Below are positions 31,642 through 40,000 of a DNA stretch of 54,642 bases, piece after piece. Made by a program: the position numbers and the translations under genes. The stretch comes from a virus: positions 1 to 54,642 of IMG/VR virus record IMGVR_UViG_3300021085_001452. The stretch is one strand, 5' to 3'. Every line of letters starts with the position of its first letter. Positions within the stretch are counted from its first letter, which is position 1. The notes below the pieces were generated by a model that was not told the origin of the DNA, made no database searches, and saw only the letters and a list, made by a program, of their open reading frames with translations.

Positions 31642-33942
31642 ATGATAGGCACTAACACTATGGCTATACAAGTCACAAAAAGAAACGGCGATAGCCAAGA
31701 TTTCGATTTAGAAAAAGTACACAAAGTTTTAGAGTGGGCAACCGAGGGGCTTACTGGCGTTTCAATGTCAGAAATAGAACTTAAGGCTAACATCCAACTC
31801 TATGATAAAATCCCAGCATATGATATTCATGAGCTACTTATTAAGTCTGCTGCAGAACTCATATCTGAACACACCCCAAATTACCAATTCGTTGCCGCAA
31901 GGTTAATTTCTTATAAACTAAGAAAAGAAGTTTATGGTGATTATAAACCATGGCCACTTGCACATCTTATCATTGAAAATATATCCCGTGGGGTATATGA
32001 TGGTGAAATAATGAAAAGTTACACCCGCGATGAAGTAGATGAATTGGACAAATATATTAAACATGATAGAGACGACCATTTCACTTATGCTGGTATGGAA
32101 CAATTTAGAGGTAAGTACTTAGTACAAGATAGAAAGACAAAAGAACATTATGAAACACCTCAGATGTTGTATATGATGGTCTCAGCTACATTATTTAGTG
32201 ATTACCCAAAAGATATAAGAACGAAATACGTAAAGGATTATTACGATGCAATTTCTCAATTTTATATATCGTTACCTACTCCGATCATGGCTGGAGTTCG
32301 TACACCAACGCGACAGTTTTCATCTTGCGTACTTATTGAATCTGGCGATAGCCTTGACTCTATTAATTCTACTGCTTCTTCTATTGTCAAGTACATAAGT
32401 AAGAAGGCCGGTATAGGAATTAATGCAGGACAGATAAGGGCAGCAGGTGCAAGAGTTGGTGATGGATCAGTAGTACATACAGGACTCATACCATTCTTAA
32501 AATACTTTCAGTCTGCAGTTAAGTCTTGTTCACAAGGTGGCGTTAGAGGTGGGGCGGCTACAGTCTATCTACCTATATGGCATTATGAGTTTGAAGATTT
32601 AGTAGTACTAAAGAATAATAAAGGCACAGAAGAAAATAGAGTCCGACATATGGACTATGCATTCCAACTCAATAAATTAATGTATGAGAGATTATTATCA
32701 GGTGGTAATATAACACTATTTGATCCTAATGATGTTCCAGGGTTATATGAAGCATTCTTTGATGATCAAGATAAATTCAAAGAACTTTATGAGAAGTATG
32801 AAAGAGCATACTCCATTCGCAAGAAAACAATACCAGCATTAGAAGTATTCCAAAAACTACTTACCGAGAGAAAAGATACGGGTAGAATATATGTGATGAA
32901 TGTAGATCATGCAAACGATCATGGTTCATTTATTGCAGAAGAAGCACCTATTAAACAATCTAATCTATGCTGTGAGATTAATCTTCCTACTAATCCTTTA
33001 GAAAGTATGAATGATGAAAACGGAGAGATATCTCTTTGTACTCTATCAGCAATTAATTGGGGTTTAATAAATGACCCTAAAGACTTTGAAAAATATTGTA
33101 ATCTATCAGTAAGGGCACTAGATCAACTCTTAGATTACCAAGACTATCCTATTCTTGCTGCAGAAAGTTCAACCATTGATAGACGGCCATTAGGTATTGG
33201 TATTATTAATCTAGCATTCTTCTTGGCCAAAAGAGGTCTTAAATATGATGAAAGTGCATTCGAAGTAGTAGATGAATACGCAGAAGCATGGAGTTACTAT
33301 CTTATTAAGGCATCTGCAGACTTGGCAAAAGAAAAAGGCAAAATACCTTTAAATAATCAGACAAAATACGCGTTTGGAGATACGCCAAATACTACATATA
33401 AGAGTGCAGTAGATAATTTAATAGAGCATAAAGAAAGGTTACCTTGGGACGAATTGAGAACTCAACTTAAAACCACTGGTATCCGAAACAGTACTCTCAT
33501 GGCATTAATGCCCGCAGAAACATCTGCACAGATTTCTAATAGTACAAATGGTATTGAACCACCACGTGCTTTAGTATCATATAAACAATCTAAGGATGGT
33601 GTTCTGGCCCAAGTAGTTCCAGGGTATCATTATCTTAGAAATAAATATGATCTACTCTGGGATCAAAAATCTCCAGATGGATATCTAAAGATATGTGCTA
33701 TCTTACAGAAGTATGTTGATCAAGGTATTAGTGTCAATACTTCTTATAATCCAGAACACTACGAGGATAATAAAATTCCTATGTCGGTGATGCTACAAGA
33801 TTTAGTTACATCTTATAAGTATGGATTAAAACAACTTTATTACTTCAATACCTATGATGGTGCTGGAGAAATGAAAGAAGAGTTACCAGAACTCGAACAG
33901 ACTATCGTTGATGAAGATGATTGCGATAGTTGTAAAATATAG
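31642..33942 (+). CDS. nrdA: Ribonucleotide reductase class I alpha subunit (NrdA)
   Basis: Reduces NDPs to dNDPs with the NrdB radical. The ATP-cone-like N-terminus (KRNGDSQDFDLEKVHKVLEW), SSCVLIESGDS with the first active cysteine near 229, KAGIGINAGQIRA, NLCCEINLP with the catalytic cysteine, and LMALMPAETSAQISNSTNG are all present. The tail DDCDSCKI carries the redox pair C761/C764, served by the glutaredoxin downstream. A second in-frame ATG at 31660 is an alternative start. Length 766 aa is full for the class. Confidence 0.96.
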   Translation: MIGTNTMAIQVTKRNGDSQDFDLEKVHKVLEWATEGLTGVSMSEIELKANIQLYDKIPAYDIHELLIKSAAELISEHTPNYQFVAARLISYKLRKEVYGDYKPWPLAHLIIENISRGVYDGEIMKSYTRDEVDELDKYIKHDRDDHFTYAGMEQFRGKYLVQDRKTKEHYETPQMLYMMVSATLFSDYPKDIRTKYVKDYYDAISQFYISLPTPIMAGVRTPTRQFSSCVLIESGDSLDSINSTASSIVKYISKKAGIGINAGQIRAAGARVGDGSVVHTGLIPFLKYFQSAVKSCSQGGVRGGAATVYLPIWHYEFEDLVVLKNNKGTEENRVRHMDYAFQLNKLMYERLLSGGNITLFDPNDVPGLYEAFFDDQDKFKELYEKYERAYSIRKKTIPALEVFQKLLTERKDTGRIYVMNVDHANDHGSFIAEEAPIKQSNLCCEINLPTNPLESMNDENGEISLCTLSAINWGLINDPKDFEKYCNLSVRALDQLLDYQDYPILAAESSTIDRRPLGIGIINLAFFLAKRGLKYDESAFEVVDEYAEAWSYYLIKASADLAKEKGKIPLNNQTKYAFGDTPNTTYKSAVDNLIEHKERLPWDELRTQLKTTGIRNSTLMALMPAETSAQISNSTNGIEPPRALVSYKQSKDGVLAQVVPGYHYLRNKYDLLWDQKSPDGYLKICAILQKYVDQGISVNTSYNPEHYEDNKIPMSVMLQDLVTSYKYGLKQLYYFNTYDGAGEMKEELPELEQTIVDEDDCDSCKI

Positions 33943-33954
33943 AAAGGAAAGATA

Positions 33955-34416
33955 ATGAGATTATCAAAAAATTTTACTCTTCAGGAGTTTACAAAGTCGC
34001 AGACTGCTACTAGATTAGGGTTAGACAATGAACCTAATAGATCACATTTAAGTAATGCGAAAGATTTATTTAAATGGGTAGTACAACCGGTGCGTGATCA
34101 CTTTGGGCCAACAGTAATTAATTCTGGGTATAGAGGCCCTGCACTTAATACGGCTGTAGGAGGTTCTAAAACATCTCAACATTGTTTAGGTGAGGCAGTA
34201 GATATAGAATGTCCAGGTGTTTCTAATGTTGAAGTTGCAGAATGGATTAGAGATAACTTAAAGTTTGATCAACTTATTTTAGAATTCCATACTAAAGGAA
34301 TTCCAGATAGTGGATGGGTTCACGTATCTTATAAGAACCCAAAAGAAAACAGGCAGAAGTCCATGACTGCCCTAAAAGAAAATGGTAAGACGGTATATAA
34401 ATTAGGAATAAATTAA
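33955..34416 (+). CDS. M15-family peptidase (endolysin-like)
   Basis: Zinc D,D-carboxypeptidase or endopeptidase fold. TVINSGYRGPALNTAVGG (53-70), SQHCLGEAVDIE with H76 and D83, and WVHVSY with H123 give the metal triad. At 153 aa it is a single catalytic domain with a short N-terminal LSKNFTLQEFTKSQTA. It cleaves peptidoglycan stem peptides. Its place between nrdA and nrdB, with AGGAAAG upstream, implies early co-expression unless it has another function. Confidence 0.88.
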   Translation: MRLSKNFTLQEFTKSQTATRLGLDNEPNRSHLSNAKDLFKWVVQPVRDHFGPTVINSGYRGPALNTAVGGSKTSQHCLGEAVDIECPGVSNVEVAEWIRDNLKFDQLILEFHTKGIPDSGWVHVSYKNPKENRQKSMTALKENGKTVYKLGIN

Positions 34417-34427
34417 AGGAAAAATTA

Positions 34428-35501
34428 ATGACAGTTTTGAGCAAGAACAAAAAATCACATCTAAATAAAAATATGTTTTTAGATGAAGCAGTAGATGTAC
34501 AACGGTTCGATATATTAAAATATCCACAATTGGATAAGATAACAGAAAAGCAATTAGGATTCTTCTGGAGACCAGAAGAGGTAGATATTTCAAAAGATAA
34601 AAAGGACTTTGAGGGGCTAACTGAGCATGAACAACATATCTTTACATCTAATCTTAAAAGGCAGATTCTACTCGATTCTGTTCAAGGCAGAGCTCCTAAT
34701 ATGGCGTTTCTACCTATCGCATCGTTACCAGAAGTTGAAAACTGGATTGAAACATGGAGTTTCTTTGAAACTATCCACTCACGATCTTATACTCATATTA
34801 TTAGGAACATATATGCTAATCCTTCTACTGTTTTCGATAATCTATTGGATGTAAAAGAAATATTGGAATGTGGTAAAGATATCGCACAATACTATGATGA
34901 CTTAATAGATGCAAATCATGGCCCTACTAATAAGATGGATCATAAAAGATCACTATACATGGCTATGTTAAGTGCCAATGCTCTAGAAGGTGTACGTTTT
35001 TATGTATCCTTTGCATGTTCATGGGCCTTTGCAGAACTTAAAAAGATGGAAGGTAATGCCAAGATCATCAAGTTTATTGCCCGTGATGAAAATGTCCACC
35101 TTGCCTCAACCACTACTATGTTAAAACAACTAGTAAAAGAAGATAAAGATATGGCAAAGATTGCAAAAGAATTAGAACCAGAAGCAATTAAATTATATCA
35201 ATCAGTTATTGAACAAGAGAAATCATGGGCAGACTATCTCTTTAAAGATGGTTCAATGATTGGCCTTAACTGTAATATTCTAAAAGACTATATAGAATGG
35301 ATAGGCTGTAAAAGAATGAGAGCAATTGGATTGCCTTGCCCTTATACAGTAAGTAAAATGAATCCTTTACCATGGACGGAAAAGTGGATCGGTGGTGGTA
35401 ATGTCCAAGTGGCACCACAAGAAACCGAAATTAGTTCATACGTTGTTGGTGGAGTAAAACAAGATGTGGATGATACCACATTAAAAGGAATGAGTTTATG
35501 A
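34428..35501 (+). CDS. nrdB: Ribonucleotide reductase class I beta subunit (NrdB)
   Basis: Di-iron/tyrosyl-radical subunit. EVENWIETWSFFETIHSRSY (about 101-120) contains metal ligands and the candidate radical tyrosine. LSANALEGVRFYVSFACSWA and FIARDENVHLAST supply the remaining carboxylates and histidine. Length 357 aa matches class Ia NrdB. The order nrdA, M15 peptidase, nrdB, membrane protein, glutaredoxin is continuous. Its stop overlaps the next ATG. Confidence 0.96.
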   Translation: MTVLSKNKKSHLNKNMFLDEAVDVQRFDILKYPQLDKITEKQLGFFWRPEEVDISKDKKDFEGLTEHEQHIFTSNLKRQILLDSVQGRAPNMAFLPIASLPEVENWIETWSFFETIHSRSYTHIIRNIYANPSTVFDNLLDVKEILECGKDIAQYYDDLIDANHGPTNKMDHKRSLYMAMLSANALEGVRFYVSFACSWAFAELKKMEGNAKIIKFIARDENVHLASTTTMLKQLVKEDKDMAKIAKELEPEAIKLYQSVIEQEKSWADYLFKDGSMIGLNCNILKDYIEWIGCKRMRAIGLPCPYTVSKMNPLPWTEKWIGGGNVQVAPQETEISSYVVGGVKQDVDDTTLKGMSL

Positions 35502-35692
35502 TACATATACCATGGTTTACTAAACCCGAAAAGGTATTACAGGTCGTAAATCTTTCCCCAAGTGAATCTTGGATTGAAAAATTAACAGAAGTACACCCAA
35601 TGAAGCAAATATTCTGGGCCGCAGTCATACAGGTTGCAGTGTTTGGTTTTATGTTGTTATCATTTTGGGTAATAAATGGAGTAGTACAATGA
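35498..35692 (+). CDS. Small membrane protein
   Basis: A 64-residue protein with a C-terminal membrane span (about 38-62, QIFWAAVIQVAVFGFMLLSF). It is coupled to nrdB by ATGA and to the glutaredoxin by a one-base-shifted overlap. No function can be assigned. Small membrane proteins next to nrdB also occur in cyanophages, as I recall. Confidence 0.6.
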   Translation: MIHIPWFTKPEKVLQVVNLSPSESWIEKLTEVHPMKQIFWAAVIQVAVFGFMLLSFWVINGVVQ

Positions 35693-35916
35693 TAGAAATA
35701 TATGGCAAACCTAATTGTCCATACTGCGTTATGGCAGTAAACCTAGTAACTGAACATAAATTAGAATATACATATAAATCCCTGGATAAAGATTTTGATA
35801 GAGATGCATTATTTAAAATCTTTCCTACAGCAAGAACATTCCCACAAATAAAAGTTAATGAAAATAATATCGGAGGATATCAAGAACTTAAGGAATGGGT
35901 TGATAGTAATGTATAA
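35689..35916 (+). CDS. Glutaredoxin
   Basis: A 75-residue thioredoxin-fold protein with active site CPYC (C10, C13) in YGKPNCPYC, the cis-proline segment RTFPQIKV and the GGYQEL end of glutaredoxins. It reduces the NrdA tail cysteines. I start at ATG 35689. The longer frame from 35665 overlaps the preceding gene and adds nothing conserved. Confidence 0.93.
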   Translation: MIEIYGKPNCPYCVMAVNLVTEHKLEYTYKSLDKDFDRDALFKIFPTARTFPQIKVNENNIGGYQELKEWVDSNV

Positions 35917-36079
35917 TAGTTCAGACCCTACTCATTGGTATACTCATAACTGCGAATATTGCTACTCAGAAACCAAGATACATTTTACTGATGAAAAACC
36001 AGATAATGTATTCTGCCCAGTTTGTGGCACAGCCACTGAACCAGATTCTGATTCAAAAGAATTAAATTTTAACTACTAA
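35909..36079 (+). CDS. Small zinc-ribbon protein
   Basis: Fifty-six residues from ATG 35909 overlapping the glutaredoxin stop. Two C-x2-C pairs (C15/C18 and C36/C39, CEYC and CPVC) form a zinc ribbon. The C-terminus is acidic. Similar tiny zinc-ribbon proteins are common in phages. The partner is unknown. Confidence 0.65.
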   Translation: MYNSSDPTHWYTHNCEYCYSETKIHFTDEKPDNVFCPVCGTATEPDSDSKELNFNY

Positions 36080-36087
36080 ATATAAGT

Positions 36088-36510
36088 ATGAATGAATGGC
36101 ATTACGAAGGCACAGAATGGTTAACTCCCGAAGGCTTCAATCCCAAAGACGCATACGGTTTTGTTTATCTGATAACGAACAAGAAAACAGACCAGAAGTA
36201 TATTGGAAAGAAGTTCTTTTGGAGTCAGAAAACTCTACCCATAACAAAGAAAAGAAAACGCCGTAAGAAACTCTTGGTCGAATCAGATTGGAGAAAGTAT
36301 TGGGGATCCAGTAAACATCTGCAAGAGGATATAGATAAGTATGGAGAAGATAACTTTACCAGAGAGATCATCCATCTATGTAAAACCAAGGGCGAATGTG
36401 CTTACTTAGAGGCCAAAGAACAGTTTGACCGCGATGTATTACTTACTGATGATTACTATAATGGTATTATTCAGATAAGATTAGGCGGTAATGCAGTAAA
36501 AAACTTATAA
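36088..36510 (+). CDS. GIY-YIG endonuclease-like protein
   Basis: The N-terminal GIY-YIG module is YGFVYLI (23-29) and KYIGKK (37-42), with an arginine-rich KKRKRRKKLLVESDWRKYWG and a helix ending in EAKEQFD that carries the metal glutamate. At 140 aa it holds the catalytic domain only. It resembles widespread phage proteins sometimes called Seg-like. It could be a free-standing homing enzyme or a DNA-repair nuclease. Confidence 0.75.
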   Translation: MNEWHYEGTEWLTPEGFNPKDAYGFVYLITNKKTDQKYIGKKFFWSQKTLPITKKRKRRKKLLVESDWRKYWGSSKHLQEDIDKYGEDNFTREIIHLCKTKGECAYLEAKEQFDRDVLLTDDYYNGIIQIRLGGNAVKNL

Positions 36511-36517
36511 AAAACAC

Positions 36518-36546
36518 TTTACAAGCAGAAGGATTTGTAGTATAAT
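36518..36546 (+). promoter_or_regulatory. Sigma70-like promoter
   Basis: TTTACA at 36518-36523, a 17-bp spacer and TATAAT at 36541-36546 after TGTAG. Transcription would begin near 36553, only three bases before the ATG at 36556. Confidence 0.8.
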
Positions 36547-36555
36547 ATATCTATT

Positions 36556-36921
36556 ATGGGAAAGTTAATACAGTTTCCGACAGGAAAAGAAATTAAACAA
36601 GATGAAAGTGGTAATCACGAGGACTTGGTAGATACTCTATCCAATGAATCTATAGAGATTGCACAACATCTAGTGCACCAAATGGCCGCAGAAATAGAAT
36701 ATATGGACTATGGCTGGTTGCAAGGATTCGATATAGAAGATGAACAGTATGGCGAGAGTAGAGATGCTTTTGTAATTGTCAATATGATATATGCCATGTT
36801 ACTTAGATATATTGAAATCCCCCATAAACTCCAAAAAGATATGGATAATACCTATATAAAAATTAAGAAAATGCAAGCCACATTGGCTAAGGAAGATACA
36901 ACAGATAATGATATTACTTGA
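36556..36921 (+). CDS. Conserved hypothetical protein upstream of RNase H
   Basis: A 121-residue acidic helical protein starting MGKLIQFPTGKEI. Its middle (SIEIAQHLVHQMAAEIEYMD, DAFVIVNMIYAMLLRYIEIP) is typical of a family I recall from marine phages. The mRNA would be almost leaderless and no ribosome binding site is visible. It overlaps the RNase H gene by 14 bases. Confidence 0.65.
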   Translation: MGKLIQFPTGKEIKQDESGNHEDLVDTLSNESIEIAQHLVHQMAAEIEYMDYGWLQGFDIEDEQYGESRDAFVIVNMIYAMLLRYIEIPHKLQKDMDNTYIKIKKMQATLAKEDTTDNDIT

Positions 36922-37783
36922 TTATAGTCAGATCGCACTATCCAACATCATAGTGCAAAAATTAAATGATGAAGATATGATAAGACACATGATACTAAAC
37001 AGTATTCGAATGTACAATAAAAAGTATCGTGGTGAATACGGCCAAATGGTGATCTGTGCTGACGGCATGAATACATGGAGAAGAGATTATTTTCCAGAGT
37101 ATAAAGCCAATAGAAGAAAAGGTAGAAGTGAAGATACTGGAACAGACTGGAACGAAATCTTTAGAATACTTAATTTAGTTAGAGAAGAGATTTCCCAAAA
37201 CTTACCTTATAAAGTATTACATATGGAAGGCTGTGAGGCAGATGATATTATCGGTACACTTGCTATGCAAACCCAAGAGTTTGGCCAACACGAACCAGTT
37301 ATGATTATATCATCAGATAAAGATTTTATTCAGTTACAAAGATATAAAAATGTAAAGCAGTTTTCACCAATTCAAAAGAAACAAGTATTAGATGAAGCTC
37401 CTATCACTTATCTTTGGAATCATATCTTTAGAGGAGATGGCGGTGATGGAATTCCCAATGTATTATCTGCAGATAACACCTTTATCACAGAAGGTGCCAA
37501 ACAAACTCCACTAAGACAAACTAGAATTGATGAGTGGATAAATAATGCAGAAGACCTTAGAAGAATTATGCCAGAAGAGCTATATAGAAATTATCAACGT
37601 AATAAAAAACTTATAGACTTAACTGAAATACCTGAGGACATTCAAAAAAGTATTATAAATAACTATAACGAGCAAAAACTTCCTATGAGGATGAAAGTGC
37701 TAAATTATCTTATAAAGAAAAGATGTAAATTATTGATTGAAGTAGTGGAGGAATTTTACAACAATGAAATTATTATTAAGTGA
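36908..37783 (+). CDS. rnh: 5'-3' exonuclease / RNase H (T4 Rnh, FEN family)
   Basis: Removes RNA primers on the lagging strand. MILLDYSQIALS holds the first metal aspartate (D5). CADGMNTWRRDYFPEYKANR is the helical-arch region, EGCEADDIIG and ISSDKDFIQLQ carry the acidic clusters, and GDGGDGIPN is the helix-hairpin segment. Length 291 aa is close to T4 RNase H (305 aa). It overlaps both neighbours, ending inside the next gene. Confidence 0.95.
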   Translation: MILLDYSQIALSNIIVQKLNDEDMIRHMILNSIRMYNKKYRGEYGQMVICADGMNTWRRDYFPEYKANRRKGRSEDTGTDWNEIFRILNLVREEISQNLPYKVLHMEGCEADDIIGTLAMQTQEFGQHEPVMIISSDKDFIQLQRYKNVKQFSPIQKKQVLDEAPITYLWNHIFRGDGGDGIPNVLSADNTFITEGAKQTPLRQTRIDEWINNAEDLRRIMPEELYRNYQRNKKLIDLTEIPEDIQKSIINNYNEQKLPMRMKVLNYLIKKRCKLLIEVVEEFYNNEIIIK

Positions 37784-38189
37784 AGTGTTTGAAAAAGCAA
37801 GTAAACTAAAAACTAAAAAAGAAAGAATTGCCTTTCTTAGGCAAAATGAAAGTCCCGCATTAAGGGATATTATAAGAATCAATTATGATGATTCTATCGT
37901 GTGTTTGTTACCTAAAGGAGCTCCTCCTTATAAAGCAGACGATGCACCTATCGGAAAAGAAATGGTCAGGTTACATAAGAAATATAGAAGTTTTAAATTT
38001 TTCTTTAATGGCCCAACCGGTAGAGGTGTTAACCCTATCAAAAGAGAATCAATGTTCATTAAGCTATTGGAGTCATTACATGCTTCAGAAGCTAAATTGT
38101 TGGTATTAGCGAAAGACAAGAAAATGAAATATACTGGCGTCACGAAGAAACTTTGTCAGGACACGTTTCCTGGTTTGATAACAAAGTAG
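37764..38189 (+). CDS. Conserved phage protein (DUF6433-like)
   Basis: A 141-residue protein starting MKLLLSEVFEKASKLKTKKE, with LPKGAPPYKADDAPIG and a helical ESMFIKLLESLHASEAKLLV, LAKDKKMKY and FPGLITK end. This matches a family I recall as DUF6433 in marine T4-like phages. Function unknown. It is coupled to the RNase H gene, so a replication link is possible. Confidence 0.75.
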   Translation: MKLLLSEVFEKASKLKTKKERIAFLRQNESPALRDIIRINYDDSIVCLLPKGAPPYKADDAPIGKEMVRLHKKYRSFKFFFNGPTGRGVNPIKRESMFIKLLESLHASEAKLLVLAKDKKMKYTGVTKKLCQDTFPGLITK

Positions 38190-38238
38190 AGTGTTCTATA
38201 TGATGGTTTTAATTTCAACTTATTTAAAGGAGCTGTTT

Positions 38239-38397
38239 ATGAGTAAAGAAATTGAACGTCTAAAGCGAGATAAGCGAGAGACATTATACTATCAGAAGAG
38301 ATTATTAAAGAAGGGTAAATCGGATCTAGCATATAAGATGCAAAAGAAAGCAGATTATATAACAGAAACAATTCGATTTATGCAGCAAGCCAGTTAA
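38239..38397 (+). CDS. Small basic helical protein
   Basis: Fifty-two residues from ATG 38239, which has AAAGGAG seven bases upstream. The longer frame from 38191 has no ribosome binding site. It is lysine-rich with coiled-coil potential (EIERLKRDKRETLYYQKRLL). Function unknown. Confidence 0.6.
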   Translation: MSKEIERLKRDKRETLYYQKRLLKKGKSDLAYKMQKKADYITETIRFMQQAS

Positions 38398-38416
38398 GTA
38401 GGAGGTTAATGAAGTG

Positions 38417-38460
38417 ACCCCCTTTGCGAAATTAATTTTAAAAAGGGGTTTACTTTTTAT
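38417..38460 (+). terminator. Probable terminator overlapping the next promoter
   Basis: CCCCTTT (38419-38425) can pair with AAAGGGG (38442-38448), followed by TTTACTTTTTAT. The 3' arm merges with the -35 box of the next promoter, so termination and initiation share the site. Confidence 0.6.
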
Positions 38461-38477
38461 CGGATATGTAGTATAAT
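38449..38477 (+). promoter_or_regulatory. Sigma70-like promoter
   Basis: TTTACT at 38449-38454, a 17-bp spacer and TATAAT at 38472-38477 after TGTAG. Confidence 0.8.
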
Positions 38478-38515
38478 AGTACTCATATAAAGAAGAAAGT
38501 AAACCAAATTATACT

Positions 38516-39073
38516 ATGAATATATTTATTTTAAACGAAGACCCTATCAAAGCAGCACAAGATCAGTGCGATAAACACGTGGTCAAGATGATTGTAGAAT
38601 CAGCACAGATGTTATCTACAGTGCACAGAATGCTTGATGGTACTATAGAAACAAGAAAGTCTAAGTCAGGTAAGACAAACGTAAAGTATTGGAAACTAGA
38701 TGGTTACCGAGAAAATCTATTGTACAAGGCAGTACATATGAACCATCCATGCACTGTTTGGACTAGAGAATCCTCTTCCAACTACAGATGGCATTACGAA
38801 CACTTTGTGGCCTTATGTAGAGAATATACTTACCGATATGGTAAGATACACAAAACAGAAGAGTTACTAGGCCTAGAGCTAGGACTACTACCAAAAAATA
38901 TTCCTATGGCAGATTATACACCATTTAAATTGGCCATGGGTTCTAATCCAGAATGTATGTTTGAAGATCCAGTAAAATCTTACCGTGCATTTTACAAAAC
39001 AAAACAAGAGAGATTCAAAATGGAATGGACTAAAAGACAAGTGCCGGGGTGGTTTAATTATGCCTCTATATGA
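38516..39073 (+). CDS. Conserved phage protein, sometimes labelled pyrimidine-dimer glycosylase-like
   Basis: A 185-residue protein with MNIFILNEDPIKAAQDQCDK followed by HVVKMIVESAQML, then HMNHPCTVWTRESSSNYRWH and YTYRYGKIHKTEELL. The conserved histidines, D-Q-C-D-K and the W-x-R-E-S block suggest an enzyme. Relatives in phage databases are, as I recall, sometimes annotated as pyrimidine-dimer DNA glycosylases. I see no clear similarity to T4 DenV, so that label is weak. The last bases overlap the next gene. Confidence 0.65.
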   Translation: MNIFILNEDPIKAAQDQCDKHVVKMIVESAQMLSTVHRMLDGTIETRKSKSGKTNVKYWKLDGYRENLLYKAVHMNHPCTVWTRESSSNYRWHYEHFVALCREYTYRYGKIHKTEELLGLELGLLPKNIPMADYTPFKLAMGSNPECMFEDPVKSYRAFYKTKQERFKMEWTKRQVPGWFNYASI

Positions 39074-39308
39074 TTTTGAAAATATAAAGACTGGAGAAGT
39101 AAAAGAACTCAATATCTCTTTATCGGAGTATGATGATTTCTTAAAAGAAAATCCAGAACTTAAAAGAGTTATCTTAACAGCACCTAAACTTGGCAGTAAG
39201 GGAACACAAGGTGCACTTTCTAAAGCAGGAGATGGCTGGAAAGAAGTACAGGATAGAATTAAATCGGGTATGCCGCCCAAAGATAAACATAGGATTCGAA
39301 CTAAATGA
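39060..39308 (+). CDS. Small FmdB-like phage protein without zinc ligands
   Basis: Eighty-two residues from ATG 39060. The start MPLYDFENIKTGEVKELNIS is like FmdB-type zinc-ribbon proteins but has no cysteines. The family occurs in many T4-like phages and may be structural. The longer frame from 38985 overlaps the previous gene. It is coupled to phoH by ATGA. Confidence 0.65.
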   Translation: MPLYDFENIKTGEVKELNISLSEYDDFLKENPELKRVILTAPKLGSKGTQGALSKAGDGWKEVQDRIKSGMPPKDKHRIRTK

Positions 39309-40000
39309 GTACACAATTTAGGCCAAATAAATTGCGACTGGAACATCTACATACAAGAGAACCTCTTACTGCAAATCAAAAAGAGGCCTTTCAATCATAT
39401 AAGTCAGGTCAACATCTGGCACTCATAGGTGCTGCAGGAACAGGTAAAACATTTATTGCATCTTATCTTGCATTAGAAGAAGTATTAGATAAATCTAATG
39501 CCTATGAAAAAATTATATATGTAAGATCAGCAGTACCTACTAGGGATATGGGCTTCTTACCTGGGACTCAGGAAGAGAAAGAAGAAGCTTATAAGGCACC
39601 ATATAAAGCTATCGTTGATGAACTCTTTGAAGAAACAGGAGCATGGGATAAGTTAATTAATAATAAAGCAATAGAATATCTTACTACATCTTATATAAGA
39701 GGCTTAACTATTCAGAATGCAATTGTTATAATTGATGAGGCTCAGAACTGTAACTACCACGAATTATGTTCCATTATTACAAGACTTGGTAACAATACAA
39801 AGTTAGTAGTATGTGGAGATCATTATCAATCAGACTTTAGAACGGAGAAAGATAAAGAAGGTTTAAATGGCTTTCTATATATTCTTAAACACATGAAATA
39901 CTTTGACATTATTGATTTTACATGGGAAGACATTGTAAGATCAGGCTTAGTTAGAGATTTCTTAATGACCAAAGATTTGGTCGATCAAGGAAAATTATGA
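39305..40000 (+). CDS. phoH: PhoH-like ATPase
   Basis: P-loop NTPase of the PhoH family. LTANQKEAFQSYKSG, Walker A GAAGTGKT (42-49), YVRSAVPTRDMGFLPG (72-87) and Walker B VIIDEAQN (141-148) are all classic. At 231 aa it is a stand-alone core. PhoH is a marker gene of marine phages. Its role is unsettled (RNA metabolism or stress have been proposed). It is coupled to the exonuclease by ATGA. Confidence 0.95.
   Translation: MSTQFRPNKLRLEHLHTREPLTANQKEAFQSYKSGQHLALIGAAGTGKTFIASYLALEEVLDKSNAYEKIIYVRSAVPTRDMGFLPGTQEEKEEAYKAPYKAIVDELFEETGAWDKLINNKAIEYLTTSYIRGLTIQNAIVIIDEAQNCNYHELCSIITRLGNNTKLVVCGDHYQSDFRTEKDKEGLNGFLYILKHMKYFDIIDFTWEDIVRSGLVRDFLMTKDLVDQGKL

Noticed and set aside
38516-39073. Firm call as a pyrimidine-dimer DNA glycosylase
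   Set aside because: I see no T4 DenV-like catalytic N-terminus. The label is only an annotation habit I recall, so I kept it as conserved unknown.
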